In this document: piece by piece, positions 1 to 13,600 of the stretch
Layout: each line of letters opens with the position of its first letter
Position numbering within the stretch: position 1 is the stretch's first letter
Origin: Ophiosphaerella korrae
Lineage: Eukaryota > Ascomycota > Dothideomycetes > Pleosporales > Phaeosphaeriaceae
Reading direction: 5' to 3'
NCBI GenBank assembly: GCA_028456385.1
Contig: JALNQF010000193.1
Location: 16,344 to 80,343 of the forward strand
Length of the DNA: 64,000 bases
Made by a program: the position numbers and the translations under genes
Notes under the pieces: model-generated
Seen by the model: the letters and a program-made list of their open reading frames with translations, nothing else
Database searches by the model: none
Told to the model about the DNA's origin: nothing

Positions 1-2361
1 AGAAAATACCTAGAAAAGATAAGTACTAGGAAGAGGAAAACGTAATAATAAATCTAGAACATCTAGTACACTTTAAAGTATTATAGTTATTATACCTAGA
101 CAAGAATTATATTATATATAAGAACCCTAAAGTAAATAACTACGTATAGCCTATATAAAGAAAAGGTTATAATTATATAAAAGTAATTCTAGTAGAAGAT
201 ATCTAAGGATAGAAAACAATACTAGAGGAAGAGTATATTGTAATAAGGCCTAGACTAAAGCTATTAAAAAAATACGTCTAAGGAGGACTATAGTACAAAT
301 ACACGTACGATAAATATCTAAAATACAAAGAACACAAGCTTAAAGTAAGGCTATAGCTTTAGAAAGTTAGATAATTTATAAAACTACCTAAGTAAGACAA
401 GCTAGAAAGTATAAGAGGCCTATACATTATAAAAATAAGTATATACTAAGAAAAGAAAGTACAAGTAATAATTAATAGTAGAGCTACAAAGAACTTTATA
501 TTAAAGAAGTTTATAGAAATATAGAGAATACGCTATATAACAAAGAAGTACCCTTAATAACTAAGTAAAATTAAAAGAAAACTATTCTAAGAACCTATTA
601 GATTTAGAACAGTACCTTTTACACTAAGAATAGAAGGTTTAGAAATTAAGAATATAGTTATAGATATAACAACAATTAATAACAAATAAGATATAATTCT
701 AAGAATACTATAGTTATAGATAACTAACCTATATATTAATTAGAGAATAAAGAAAATTAACTACTATAAAATAAATATATTAAAAGCTAATATAAGCACC
801 TACAAAGGAGAATTCCTAAAAGAATACAAGAAATAGAAAAAATACCTTATAGAGCCTAAAGACTATCTTCTAGAATATTAGCTATAGGACTTAGTAATAG
901 ACCTAGAAGAAGGAAAAGACGTAGGATAGAGCCTAGTTTATAGAAAAACTAAAGAAAAATCTAAAATTAAATAAACATTTATTAAAAATGTAATAAAGAA
1001 AGAATAGATACAAGAATCTAAATCCTTAGTATTACACAAACTTATATTTATAGATAAAAAGGGAATAAATAATAAAAAACCTTACGTAGATTTTAGAAAA
1101 ACTAATATAATTATAAGTAAAAACTAATATCCCTTACTATAAATAGATAAAATACAAGATAGGCTATAGAAAGTAAAGATTTTTACAAAACTAGATATCT
1201 AAAACGCCTATAACTAAATTAGAATTAAAGAAAGTAATAAATAGAAAATAGCGTTTAGAACACAATATAGACTATATAAATACCTAGTTAAACCTTTTAG
1301 ATTAATAAACGCACTAGTAGCCTTCTAGGAAAGAATTAATATAGTACTAAGAGAGTACTTAGATATATTTATATTTGTATACCTAGACAACATCCTTATA
1401 TTCTTAGATATAGAAGAAGAATACGTACAATATATACATAAAGTGCTAGAAAGGCTAGTAGAAAATAAACTATTTCTTAAGATAAGAAAATACGAGTTCT
1501 ATATAAAGGAAACAGATTTCCTTAGATTTATTATTAAACTAGGAAAAATTAAAATCGACCTAGAAAAAATCAAGTTAATAAACAAATAGCTAATACTAAA
1601 AAACCTAAAAGAAGTACAATAATATTATAGACTAGCAAACTTTTATAGAAAGTTAATAATAGAATAGTCTAAAGATATAGCACAAATAACTAGACTTATA
1701 AAAAAAGATACACTATTTAAGTAGATAGAAGAATATAACAAAGTATTTAAATAGATAAAAAGAAAGTTTATAGAAAACCTAGTTATTAGAATATATAACC
1801 TAGACTTACTAGTAATAGTAAAAATAGACGTATACTAAACACTAAGATTAGAAGTATCTTAGTCTCTAAGAGGAGAAAACTTTGCTAATAGACTTAGAGA
1901 CATATATAATTAACTAAGATAGGACGTAGAATTCCTATATAATCGAATAACAAAGTACTATAATAAAAAATACAAAGAAGAACCCTAATTTAAAGAGAGA
2001 GAAAAAGTATAGTTAGTATAAAAAAACATTAAGAGTAAATAATTAAGCTTAAAACTTAACTATATAAAAATTAGACTATACAAAATTAAAAAGAAAGTTA
2101 TACTAGTTATATTTAAACTAAAGCTACTAAGTAAAATAAGAATATACCTAACTTTCTATATAGTACTACTAGAGATAGTACTATAAAATATAGAACTACT
2201 AGTATACAAAGTAGATACGTATAGAGAATAGGAAGAATAGGAAGTTAAAGAAATCCTAGTATACTAGTTCTATAATAGTAGGAACTACTATTTAGTAAAA
2301 TAGATAAGTAAAGATAAAAAAGGACAACTATAGGAAGATATATAGGAACTAGAGGATAACC

Positions 2362-2950
2362 TTAACTACTTTAAGAAACTAGAGGAGTTCTAAAGTTAAA
2401 ACCCTCTAGACTACCTAGTAGTAAACTAAGAGGAACGGCACTATTAGTAATAGATAGAGAGGCGTTAGACTCGCCTAGTATAGTAGGAGCTAGAGTAGCC
2501 TCTACTATATCTATAAAATCAAGCTTAGATTCTAGAAGAGTAGACTACTTCAAGGACTTCTTATCGTTTAAGGCTTTTATCTTACGAAGATAGGATAAAT
2601 AGGCCTAGTTATTAGATAGCTACGTCTAATTATTAAGAAATTAAGACTAATATACTTCTAGCGTATAACAAGAGATTTTATAGAGTTACTTATACTCTTT
2701 TTTAGCCTCTATAATCTATAATAATAGTTTTTCTTAAGCGTAGTTAATAGCTCTCCTTATTATATACAAGTATAGACGTATAAATAAGTATTCTTAACTT
2801 ATACGCTACTATAGATATACTAAATAGGTTATAAGACAAATAAGCGTTAGTATAAATATACGCTTTATAGGCTTTACTATATTTTATAGAAAAATAAACT
2901 AATAGAGAGTTTATAGACTTATAATAAGAATAAGAAAATATTATAGTACT
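2362..2950 (-). pseudogene. Antisense accessory ORF of E1 (degenerate)
   Basis: On the strand opposite to pol, between chromodomain and 3' LTR, a protein-like frame can be read through RIP stops. Its C-terminal part contains ...EGFNFRTPLVSQSS and then a TAA (2362-2364) at the same place as in E3, E4, E5, E7 and E8. Upstream of this is a charged, Leu/Lys/Glu-rich stretch that would form a coiled coil. The N-terminal Cys-rich part is too mutated here to delimit. Function unknown; see the E8 entry for the best-preserved copy. Confidence 0.5.
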
Positions 2951-3106
2951 ATAGCGTAATATACAATCTACTAATTAAATACAATAAAGAGTAAACTTAG
3001 TAGGTATAGAGATAGAGAATAAAGAACTTTATATTAATAATAAAACTAGACTAATAACCTTAGCACTAAGATAGGAAAATAAAAGACTATCTAAAGGAAG
3101 AGATAG

Positions 3107-3555
3107 TGTTACAATAGTAATAAGAGAAATTAAGATAGAACTAATTAGTCCTAACTTAAGTACTAATAAAGTATAAGACAAGTAAGGTAATAACCTTAAT
3201 TAGGAAACTACTTACAATTAGGATACGTAGGTAATCCCCTAATCTATTAAGTATATAGATAGAATATAATTATAGATTAATAGATTAGTAATCTATAATC
3301 TATAGTAGCTAAGACTAGGTATAAGTAATAGATTAATAGATTAGTAGGAATATATAATTAGTAGCAATGCGTATTATTAGGATAGTATTAGTAATTTAAT
3401 CCTTTAACTATAGAACGCTAATACAAGATAATCACAAGACATCTTCTATTATTTATATTTATTGTAGATTACTATACGAGCTTCTATTATTACCTCGTAA
3501 TATACTAATACTCTATAGTAGTTACTTATAGTTAATAACAAGTAACTCTATTATA
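3107..3555 (+). repeat. E1 3' LTR
   Basis: It begins TGTTACAATAGTAATAAGAG directly after a purine-rich tract (CTAAAGGAAGAGATAG) and ends near ...CTCTATTATA. It contains the family blocks AGAACTAATTAG and AGGATAGTATTAGTAATTTAA. The end is placed by alignment with other copies and may be off by a few bases. Confidence 0.85.
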
Positions 3556-3758
3556 TATAAGCTAGTATATTCCTCTATATATAACTTAGTATAACTCTAA
3601 GTAAGTTCTAAGTAAGTTTAAAGAACTTTAAGTAATAATAACTAGTATATATATTATATACTACTATAATAGCTTAACTAGCTATTAGCTTCTTTTTATC
3701 TAGATAAGCTTAGTAGTATATTATCCTTATATAATAGCTAGTTACCTAAGAGTTATTA
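3556..3758. other. AT-rich spacer between E1 and E2
   Basis: About 200 bp of RIP-type AT-rich DNA with no recognisable LTR, gag or pol similarity. It may be the original target into which E2 (and E1) inserted. No gene is seen. Confidence 0.5.
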
Positions 3759-4234
3759 TATTATAGTAGTAATAAAAAAAAACTAAATAGAACTAATTAG
3801 CCCTATAATAGAAGATAACAACATATATAACCTATAGGACAACGAGCTTAATTAAGAGGTTAATTATAATAAAGATACGTAAGAGCTTTATAGCTTTATT
3901 TGGATTAGTATAAATAAAGCTATAAAGTAGCTTTACTATTTTATAAAGCTTAGAATAGATAAAGCTATAAGGTAGCTTTATTACTTTATAAGAGTTAGTA
4001 TAATTAAAGTAATAAAGTAAGAGGATATATAGTTAGTAGCTATACGTATTATTAGGATAGTATTAATAATCTAATCTCTAACTAAGAGTAATAATTCTTA
4101 ATATTGCCTATTAAGAATTATTCTATTGTTTATAGCCTATTATATAATTACTATACGTACTTTAGTTATTAACTCTTAGTTTATTACTCTCTTCTTAGGA
4201 CTTTAGGTTGTTAACAACTTAAGGCCCTATTATA
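3759..4234 (+). repeat. E2 5' LTR
   Basis: It begins TATTATAGTAGTAATAAAA (a RIP form of TGTTACAG...) and ends CCCTATTATA. The U3 part carries its own tandem repeats built on AAAGCTATAAAGTAGCTTTA, different from those of E4, E5 and E8. The matching 3' LTR is not in the window. Confidence 0.8.
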
Positions 4235-6360
4235 CCTTATTAATTAGGTTACTAAGAAAAGTAAAGTATAAGTAGCGTATAGTCTAAGCTAATATAATAG
4301 TAAAAAGTATACCTAAAAGAGAAAGTAAAGCGCCTCTAAGTAGTTATAAGTTAGATAATACCAACTAGGTAGTAGTTAAAATAAACTTAAATAACCTAAT
4401 CGCTAATAAGAAGAGTATATAAGTACTAATTAATACTCTAACCTAGTAGAATATAAAATTATAAGACTATATTAAGTAAAATAAAGCTTAAATTAAGGCT
4501 ATTATAAATAGATAAGACTAGATAGAAAAGGTTACCTAGAGACTAGAGCTAAGTATAATAAAAACAACTACTTAAGCTACTAGAACTTAAAAAGTTTAAT
4601 AGAACAAGAAATAAACTAAAACTATTCTTAGTAGCTATACTACTATAAATAGATATATAAGCAATATACTTTAATATAGAAAAAAAAAAGTTATAGATAT
4701 AAGAATATACCTTAAAGAAAAAGCTGTATAATAGTTTAAACTCTTCTAGATAGATTTTTAATTATAAATACTAAGACTATAAAAGGATAAAACTATAGCT
4801 ATCTTTAGAAGTTATAAATACTTTATTTGTAGAATAAGAGTAGCGTTTAGAGATACTAACATTACCTAATAAGCTAAAGAATAACTTAAAAAACTAAGAT
4901 AATACAAGAGTATTCTAGAATATAACTAAGAGTTTAAACAACTATTATAGAATATAGAATAGAATAAGCTATCCTTAATATTACAATTTAAATAAGGACT
5001 AAAATTAAATATCTAATATAAGTTAATTTAGATAAAGAAACTATAGATACTAAAAGCCCTAAAGAGATAGGTAATACAAGCTAATAATAACCTCTAAGAA
5101 TAGAAAATAAACTAATATAGAAGACTACCTAGTAGCTATAATAGTAGGGACCCTATAATCCTTAACGCTAATAAAGATAATAAGAAAAAAAAAGACTTTA
5201 AGTACTTTAGTTATAAAAAGCTAGGTTACTACCTAAAAGACTACTAATTAAAGAATAAAGAGTCTATATACTATAAATATAGAAAAAGAAAATACTTTAT
5301 AAAGAACTATAAAAGAAAGGATATTATAAAGAAAACTTAGATAAAGATAACTAAGAATAAAGAAGTACTAAAAGTATAGGCTAAGCCTTAAAAGAAAGTA
5401 GTAGAAAGTAAAGAATTATAGTATATAATACTTAATTAGACCTTTTATTATAATAATAACTACTACGTATACTTTTTAAGTAAGTAAAAAGTAAGATAAT
5501 TTCTATATAAGAAATAAAAAGTAGTAGTAATAAAAGAAAGAACTTAAGATTAGCTTAAAGAAATAAGAAGCCTAAGAGATCTACTAATAGAAGACTTAGA
5601 AAGAGAAGAACTCCTAACTCCTTTAATTACTACCTAAGGAGGAGGAGGTAATAAAGAAACTACCCTAATTACTACTTAAGAAGAAGTAAGTAATAAAAAA
5701 TAAGTTAAAATTAGAAGTATAGAGTATACCTATTTTAATAAAAAAAGCTATAATAGCTATAGTATAGAGAGTATAAAGAAATATATAATATAATAGTAAT
5801 TTATTTAGAAATACTTACTAGTTATAAGTATAGAAGAAGTATATAAAGATAAGAAATTAGGTAATTCTAAGAATATAAAGTTTATAGTATTCTAATAATA
5901 GATAAAGTAATATACTATTATAGTTAGAAAAATACTAATATAAAGAGAGTAGTAAAATCTTATAAGAAAAACAAGATAGATTAATAACGCTTATACACTA
6001 GGTATACTAGTAGTATACTATATTTTAGTAAAGATAATACTAGGTTAAGATTAATATAGGAAAGGGGACAATAAAAGAATAAACCTAGAATATCTAGTAT
6101 ACTATAAAGTAGTACAAGTATTATACTTAAATAATAGTTACTATTTATATAAGTAATAAAAAGAATAGAATTACGCTTAGCTAGTAAGAAGAGAAAGTTA
6201 TAACTATATAGAGGTAATCTAAACTATAGATATTAAAGGATAAGAATTTATAAAAATACTTAAAGAAGAGTGTATAGTAATAAAACTAAGAAAAAATTTA
6301 CCTAGAGAATATATCCTAGAGAAACTATAGTATAAATATACGTAAGATAAATACCTAAAA
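3759..6360 (+). mobile_element. E2 left arm: 5' LTR, leader, gag, start of pol
   Basis: The 5' LTR (3759-4234) is followed by a leader and a gag-like frame (about 4300-5750) that aligns with gag of E4, E5 and E8, including the basic region before the CCHC knuckles (about 5190-5330). The arm stops at 6360, where E3 is inserted in the opposite direction. The 5-bp target TAAAA is found at 6356-6360 and again at 27443-27447, and the frame resumes after the second copy. All coding frames are full of RIP stops. Confidence 0.85.
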
Positions 6361-6790
6361 TATAATAGGCCTCCTATTATCGACTATAGGTACCTATCTT
6401 TAAAGGTTAGTAGATTAAGAAGTAATAATAAAAGCTTGTATTAGGATCTATAATAACTATAAACAATAGAAGATATTTTGTAACTATCTTGTATTAGCGT
6501 TCTATAGTTAAAGGATTAAATTACTAATACTATCCTAATAATACGTATTACTACTAACTATATACTTGTTGTAATCTATTAATCTATAGTTACTAAGACT
6601 AATAGATTATAGATTATCTTAATCTATAATCTACTAATACTAAGAGTCTATAGATTATAGATTACCCTAGGTATCCTAATTATATATAGCCTCCTAGTTA
6701 GGTTTATATCCTCTAGAGTTATATAAGTCTAAGTTAATTGTTGTAGGGCTAATTAGTTCTATCTATAGCTCTCTTGTTACTATCGTAATA
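6361..6790 (-). repeat. E3 3' LTR
   Basis: On the plus strand it runs from TATAATAGGCCTCC to ...TTACTATCGTAATA. It holds about 50 bp more of an internal repeat based on AATCTATAATCTA/TAGATTATAGATTA than the 5' LTR of the same element, a copy-number difference in the U3 repeat array. Confidence 0.85.
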
Positions 6791-6814
6791 CTATCTCCTC
6801 TTTTAAGTAGGTCC

Positions 6815-7436
6815 TTGTTTATCTATCTTAGAGCTAAGGTTATTAATCTACTTTCTTCGTCGATTTATAGTTCTTTATTACTCTCTATAGTTATTTTATC
6901 TATACGTTATTACTACTTTCTTACTAATTGCGTGTTGCGCAATAGTATTAAGATGTTTCCTTATTCTTATTATACTTCTCTTAAGTTAAACTCTAAGTCT
7001 TTTCTTTATATTATTTCTATAAATTATAGTAGGGCTTATAAGGTGTATATTCGTGCGAATATACGTAGTTCTTGTAATATATCTAGTGTCTCTCTTTCTA
7101 AGTATACGTTTATTATACTTATTCTTACGTCTAGGCTTAATAATAATAGGGAGAGCTATTAACTAGACTTAAGAGAAATTACTATCTTAAATTATAGAGG
7201 CTAAAGCTAAACGTAAGTAGATCTAGGAGCTTGCGTAGAGTAAGCTAGTAGAGAATTAAGCTTATCTCTCTTATCTTTATAAGATAAAGGCGTTTAGTGT
7301 TGTTATAGTAGGTCCTATATTAGGCGTTCCTATTATCTCTCTATCTAGTAGTAGTAATATTAGTTCTCTTAGTTTACTACTAGGCGTTCTAAAGGGTTTT
7401 AACTTTAGAAGTCCTCTAGTTTCTTAGAGTAGTTAA
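6815..7436 (+). pseudogene. Antisense accessory ORF of E3
   Basis: This runs opposite to pol of E3. The first part is open for 115 codons (6815-7162) despite heavy RIP and contains SRAYKVYIRANIRSSC, in which Tyr stands where TpG-to-TpA would have changed Cys. A second frame starting near RAINQTQEKLL (about 7160) continues through a Lys/Gln/Glu-rich coiled-coil-like stretch to ...LVSQSS and TAA at 7434-7436. The two frames are offset by one base, as in E8, where an intron can join them. Function unknown. Confidence 0.55.
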
Positions 7437-10247
7437 GGTTATCTTCTAGTTCCTATGTTTTTTCCTATAGTTATCCTTTTTCGTCTATACCTATCTATTC
7501 TACTAAGTAGTAGTTTCTTCTATTATAGAACTAGTATACTAAGATTTCTTTAACTTTTTATTCTTCTTATTCTCTATATATATCTACTTTATACACTAGT
7601 AGTTCTACGTTTTGTAGTAATGTCTTAAGTAGTACTACGTAGAAAGTTAGGTATATCTTTATCTTGTTTAGTAGCTTTAGTTTAAATATAACTAGTATAA
7701 CTTTTTTCTCTATTTTATATAGTCTTATCTTAACGTAGTTTAGTTTTAAACTAGGTTATTTACTCTTAATATTCTTTCTAACTAACTATACTTTTTCTCT
7801 CTCTCTAAATTAAAGTCTCTATTTACACTTCTTATTATAGTATTTTACTATTTAATTATATAAGAACTCTACGTCCTATCTTAGTTAATTATATATATCT
7901 CTAAGTCTATTAGTAAAGTTTTCTCTTCTTAAAGACTAGGATATCTAATTCTTTAGTATTTAGTATATATTAGGCTTAAATCTATAGTTTATAAAGAAAA
8001 GTAATACTTCTATTACTATATTCTTTGTACTATTATATACTAACTATACTATAGGTAGTAACTATACCTAGTTATTCTAGTTATAGTTAAGATAGCATCT
8101 TAAATATTGTTCTACTATCTAATTTATTTGTTCTAACTATCTATCTATTTATAGATAATATACTATAGACATTATATACTATATTCCTAATTGCGCTATT
8201 ATTATTCCTTATAGCTTTAACGTAAATCGTATATCTCTATCTATAATAATTTTGTCTAGTAGTTTATATTAACTAATTATAGTTCCTAAGACTTAGTATA
8301 TAGTAACTTCTATCTTACTTTTCTCTTTATATAGTCTAAAGTACAAGTACTTTATAAGTTTATCTACTATTATTAAGATTCTATTATATTTAACTCCTAA
8401 TATTAGGTCCTTAGACTTAAGTAGTTTTGTAATAAAGTCTATTGTAATAACTCTCTATAGTTATTCTAGTACTTCTACTAGTTATAATATTCTATATAGT
8501 AGGTATATATTGTATTTATTTCTATAGTATTCTATATAGTCTCGTAGTACTTCTATTACTAATTGTTTTACTTTTAGGATATAGTAATCTTATAGTAGTC
8601 TATCTAATATTTTATTAATACCTTAGTAACTATATACTAGTAATTTATAGAATTATTATATAAATTCTCTTTAAATTTTCCTTAGAATATATATTCTTCT
8701 ATAGGCTTATGTAAATCCTTCTTAGATTTCTAGTTTCTCTATTTCTTTAGGTACTTCTTTTATTATTTTCTAAATCTATTTATCTAGCTTACTACTCCCT
8801 CTTTTAAGCGTTACAGCTATTTTAGGTGTATTTAGGACTAAATATCCTTCTTCGTTCTTAACTAGAACTATACTAGTAACGCTTATTTCTTTTTATAGGT
8901 CTAGTCTTCTACTAAAAGTATTTATAAATTAATTATCTTTCCCTTTTATATATATAATTTCTATATTAAATATTAATAGGAACTCCTACTATCTTATATA
9001 GTATTATAATAATTCTTTATTTATTATAAATCTTATAAGATTCTTATAGTCTATATAGACTTTTATTTAGTACTTTACTCTTTATAAGTATACTCTCTAT
9101 TATTTAAATACTTTATAGATTACTAGTATTTCTTTATTATAGATTAAGTAGTTAAGTTCTACTATTTTTATTTTCTTAGAGAAGTATTTAACTAAGTATT
9201 CTTTTCTAGTCTCTAGGTCCTCTTGTATTAGTGCTATTCTATAGACTAAATTAGATGCATCTATTTTTACTATTACTAGTAGGTCTAGGTTATATATTCT
9301 AATAACTAAGTTTTCTATAAATTTCTTCTTAATCTTATTAAATACTTCTTTGCATTCTCTTATATATTTAAATAGTATATCTTTCTTTATAAGTCTTGTT
9401 ATTAGTTCTATATCTTTAGACTATCTTACTATTAACTTTCTATAAAACTTAGCTAGCCTATAAAACTATTGTACCTCCTTTAGGTTTTTTAGTGTTAGCT
9501 ATTTGTTAATTAACTTAATCTTTTCTAGGTTAATTTTAATTTTTCCTAGTTTAATAATAAATCTAAAGAAATCTATTTCCTTTGTATAAAATTCGTATTT
9601 TCTTATTTTAAGGAATATTTTAGCTTCTACTAGTTTCTCTAGTACTTTATATACGTATTATATATGTTCTTCTTCTATATCTAAGAATATAAAGATATTA
9701 TCTAAATATACAAATATAAATACGTCTAAGTACTCTCTTAGTACTATATTAATTCTTTCTTAAAATACTACTAGTGCGTTTATTAAGCTAAATAGTATAA
9801 CTAGGTATTTATATAGTCTATACTATATTCTAAACGCTATTTTCTATTTATCGCCTTTTTTAATCCTAATCTAGTAGTAGGCGTTCTAGATATCTAGTTT
9901 TATAAAAATTCTTACTTTCTATAACCTATCTTATATTACGTTAATTTATAGTAATAGGTATTAGTTTTTATTTGTAATTACGTTAGTTTTCCTAAAATCT
10001 ACGTAGGGTCTTTTATTACTAGTTCCCTTTTTATCTATAAATATAAGTCTATATACTACTAAAGATTTAGATTCCTTTATTTATTCTTTTTTTATTGCAT
10101 TTTAGATAAATACTTATTTAATTTTAGATTCTTCTTCTATTTTTCTATAAACTAGGCTCTATCCTATATTTTTACTTTCTTCTAACTCTATCGCTAAGTC
10201 CTATAGTTAATATTCTAGAAGATAATCTTCTAGCTCTATAAGCTATT

Positions 10248-10674
10248 TGTTACAGGCGTAATAGAAGAAATTAGGATAGAACTAATTAGTCCCTACCTAG
10301 GCGCTAACGAAGTATAAGACAAGCAGGGTAACGACCTTAATTAGGAGACTACATATAATTAGGATACCTAGGGTAATCTATAATCTATAGACTTTTAGCA
10401 TTAATAGATTATAGATTAGGACGATCTATAATCTACTATTCTTAGTAACTATAGATTATAGATTACGATAAGTATATAGTTAGAAGAATGCGTATTATTA
10501 GGATAGTATTAGTAATTTAATCTATTAACTATAGAACGCTAATATAAGATAGTTGTAAAACATCTTTTATTATTTATAGTTATTGTAGATCCTAACACAA
10601 GCTTTTATTATTATCTCTTAATCTACTAACTTCTATTATAGTCGCCTATAGTTAACAATAGGTAGCCTATAACA
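10248..10674 (+). repeat. E4 5' LTR
   Basis: It begins TGTTACAGGCGTAATAGAAG and ends GGTAGCCTATAACA (TG...CA). It is the same length as the 3' copy; the differences I noticed are RIP-type transitions. Confidence 0.93.
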
Positions 10675-13600
10675 CCTTGCTAATTTAGTTATTACGAGAA
10701 GTAAAGCGTAAGTAGCGCGTAGTCTAGCTAACACGATAGTAGAAAGTTTAATAAAACAATTAGGTAAAGCCCCTAAAAGTAGTTAGGAATTAGATAGCAC
10801 CGCATAGGAAACAATTAAAGGTTGTCTTAACTAACTAATTAACAACAAAGAAGATATAAAAATAGTAATTAATACCTTAGAAATATAGAATAAAAAGCTT
10901 TAAGATTACGCAAAATAGAACAAAGTACAAATTAAGGCTATTATCTAAAGATAAAACTAGATAGAACTAATTACCTAAAGATTAGAAATAAGTGCAATAA
11001 AGAAACTACTAAAGATACTAGTACTTAAGAAGTTTAATAGAGAAAGAGAGAAACTAAGACTCTTTATCGTATTAGTATAACTCTAAATAGATATATAAGT
11101 ACTACACTTTAATATAAAAGAAAAAAAAGTAATATATATTAGATTACACCTTAAAGAAGACGCAATAAGATAGTATAAGCCTTACTAGATAGATTACACG
11201 ATACACTCTCTAATAACCTAAAAAGATAAAACTAAAGCTATTTTTAGAAGTTATAAATACTTTACTAAACAAATAAGAGTAGCGTTTAGAGATATAGACG
11301 TTACCTAACAAGCTAAAGAGTAACTAGAGAAGCTTACACAAAACTAGAGTATCCCTAAATACGTATTATAGTTTAAATAACTATCGCAAAATATAGAATA
11401 GAATAAGTTAGCCTTAATATTATAATTTAAACAAGGACTTAACTCTAAGATTAGATACAAGATAATATATATAGAGAAACTATAAATACTAGAAGCTCTA
11501 AAGTAATAGGTAATATAAATAGATAATAATCTTTAAGAATAGAAGAAGAACAAGTATAGAGGTTACACCTAGAACTACAATAAAGAAGACCCTATAATCT
11601 TTAACACTAATAAGGACAAGAAGAAAAAGAAAAACAAGGACTTTACGTACTTTAACTATAGTAAGAAAAGCTACTACGTAAAAGACTACTAATTATAAAA
11701 GAAGAGGGATATAGTATATTATAAATATAGGAAACTAAGACACTTTATAAAAGACTATAGAAGTAAGAACCTAAAAAAAGAAACTTAGTTAAAGACGACT
11801 AAGAAGAAGAAAGAAGTACTACAAGTATAGGCTAAACCTTAGAAGAAAGTAGCTAAGAGTAAAGAAATATAATATATAATACTCTATTAGACCTTTTATT
11901 ACAAAGATAACTACTATATATATCTTTCTAGTAAATAAAGAGTAAGATACTTCCTATAATAGAAGTAGAAAGTAGCTATAACAAAAGAAAGTAGAATAAA
12001 AGCTTAGCTAAAAGAGATAACCTAAGTAATAGACCTACTAATAGAAGATTTAGAAGGAGAAGAGCCCCTAGCACTATTAATCTAGGCCGAAAGACTAGCA
12101 CTAGACAAAGAGACTACAACGACTACCTCTAAAGAACTATAAGAAAGTAAGAAAAGAGTTAGTATAAGAGGTATAGAGTATACCTAGCTAATAATATATA
12201 GCTACAATAGCTGTATAATAATAAATATAGAAGAATAAAGCAAAGAATAGAGATTTGTTTAAATATACTTAATAGTTATAAGTATAGAAGAAGTGTATAA
12301 AGACTAAAAAGAACGTAATTCTAAAGAAACTAAGTTTATACTATTTTAAGAATAGATAAAGCAATATATAGTTATAGTAGGAAGAATACTTATACCTAGA
12401 GAATAGTAATACTTTGCAAAAAAAACGCGATAGATTAATAAAGCCTATACACTAAGAATACTAGTAGTATACTATATCCTAACAATAAATACCCCTAGTA
12501 GAGATAGGTACTAGGAAAAGGATAATAAGATAATAAACTTAAAACATCTAGTACACTTTAAAGTATTATAAATATTATACCTAGACAAGAACTATATTAT
12601 ATATAGAAACCCTAAAGCAAATAACAATATATAGCTTATAAGAAGAAGAGGCTATAACTATATAAGAGTAATCTTAGTAGAAGATATCTAAGGATAGGAG
12701 ATAATCTTAGAAGATAGATACCTAGTAGTAAGACCTAGATCTAAGTTAACTAAGAAATGCGTCTAGAGAGGACTATAGTATAAATGTATAAATAATAAAT
12801 ATCTAAAATATAAGGAATATAAACTTAAAATAGGGCTATAGCTCTAGAAAGATAGATAGTTTAATAAATTACTAAAGTAAGAAAAGCTAGAAGGTATAAG
12901 AGGCCTACACATTACGAAAATAGGTATATACTAAGGAAAGGAAGTACAACTAATAATTAATAGTAGAGCTACAAGAAACTTTATATTAAAGAAGTTTGTA
13001 GAAACACAAGGAATAAAGTATATAACAAAGAAATACCCTTAATAGTTAAGTATAATTAAAGGGAAACTATTTTAAGAACCTATATAATTTAAGACAGTAC
13101 CTTTAATATTAAGACTAGAAAGACTAGAGATTAAGAATATAGTTATAGATATAACAACAATTAATAACGATCAAGATATAATATTAGGAATACTATAGTT
13201 ATAGATAACTAACCTAAGAATTAATTAGAGAACAAGAAAAATTAACTATCTTAGACAAGATATATTAAAAGCCAATATAAGTATACATAAAGGAGAATTC
13301 CTTAAAGAATATAAGAAATAGGAAAAATAGCTTATAGAGCTAGAAGATTACCTTCTAGAATACTAACTATAGGACTTAGTAATAGAATTAGAAGAAGGTA
13401 AAAATATAGGATAGAGCCTAGTCTACTAAAAGATAGAAGAAAAATCTAAAATTAAGCGAATATTTATCTAAAACGTAATAAAGAAAAGATAGATAAGAGA
13501 GTCTAAATCCTTAGTAGTATATAGACTAATATTTGTAGATAAAAAAGGGATAAGTAACAAGAGACTCTACGTAGATTTTAGGAAAACTAATACAATTACT

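Larger units (their letters stand above)
1..3555 (+). mobile_element. E1: truncated Ty3/gypsy chromovirus, RIP-degenerate
   Basis: The left edge lies in the gag-pol linker. Read through the RIP stops, the frame gives an aspartic protease motif (about 475-500, INSRATKNFI from a D-S-G site), reverse transcriptase (VDFRKTN near 1090; YLDN catalytic box at 1380-1391) and the start of the RNase H region. At about 1830-1840 the frame jumps straight into the C-terminal part of the integrase, so roughly 1.25 kb (rest of RNase H and integrase core) is deleted relative to E4. A C-terminal chromodomain follows (about 2220-2395, pattern EVKEIL...FYN..NYYLVK), marking it as a chromovirus. Nearly every Gln and Trp codon is TAA or TAG, so it cannot be coding. 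Family assignment is firm; the host species is unknown. Confidence 0.9.
6361..10247 (-). mobile_element. E3, 3' part: 3' LTR, chromodomain, integrase, RT
   Basis: This is the Ty3/gypsy chromovirus in minus orientation. Going leftwards on the minus strand, the order is reverse transcriptase (YLDN box at 9697-9708), RNase H, integrase, chromodomain (about 7400-7600), purine tract (reverse of CTATCTCCTCTTTTAAG, 6791-6807) and 3' LTR. It is flanked on the left by target copy TAAAA. At 10247 it is broken by E4 and resumes at 17281. RIP stops are throughout. Confidence 0.88.
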
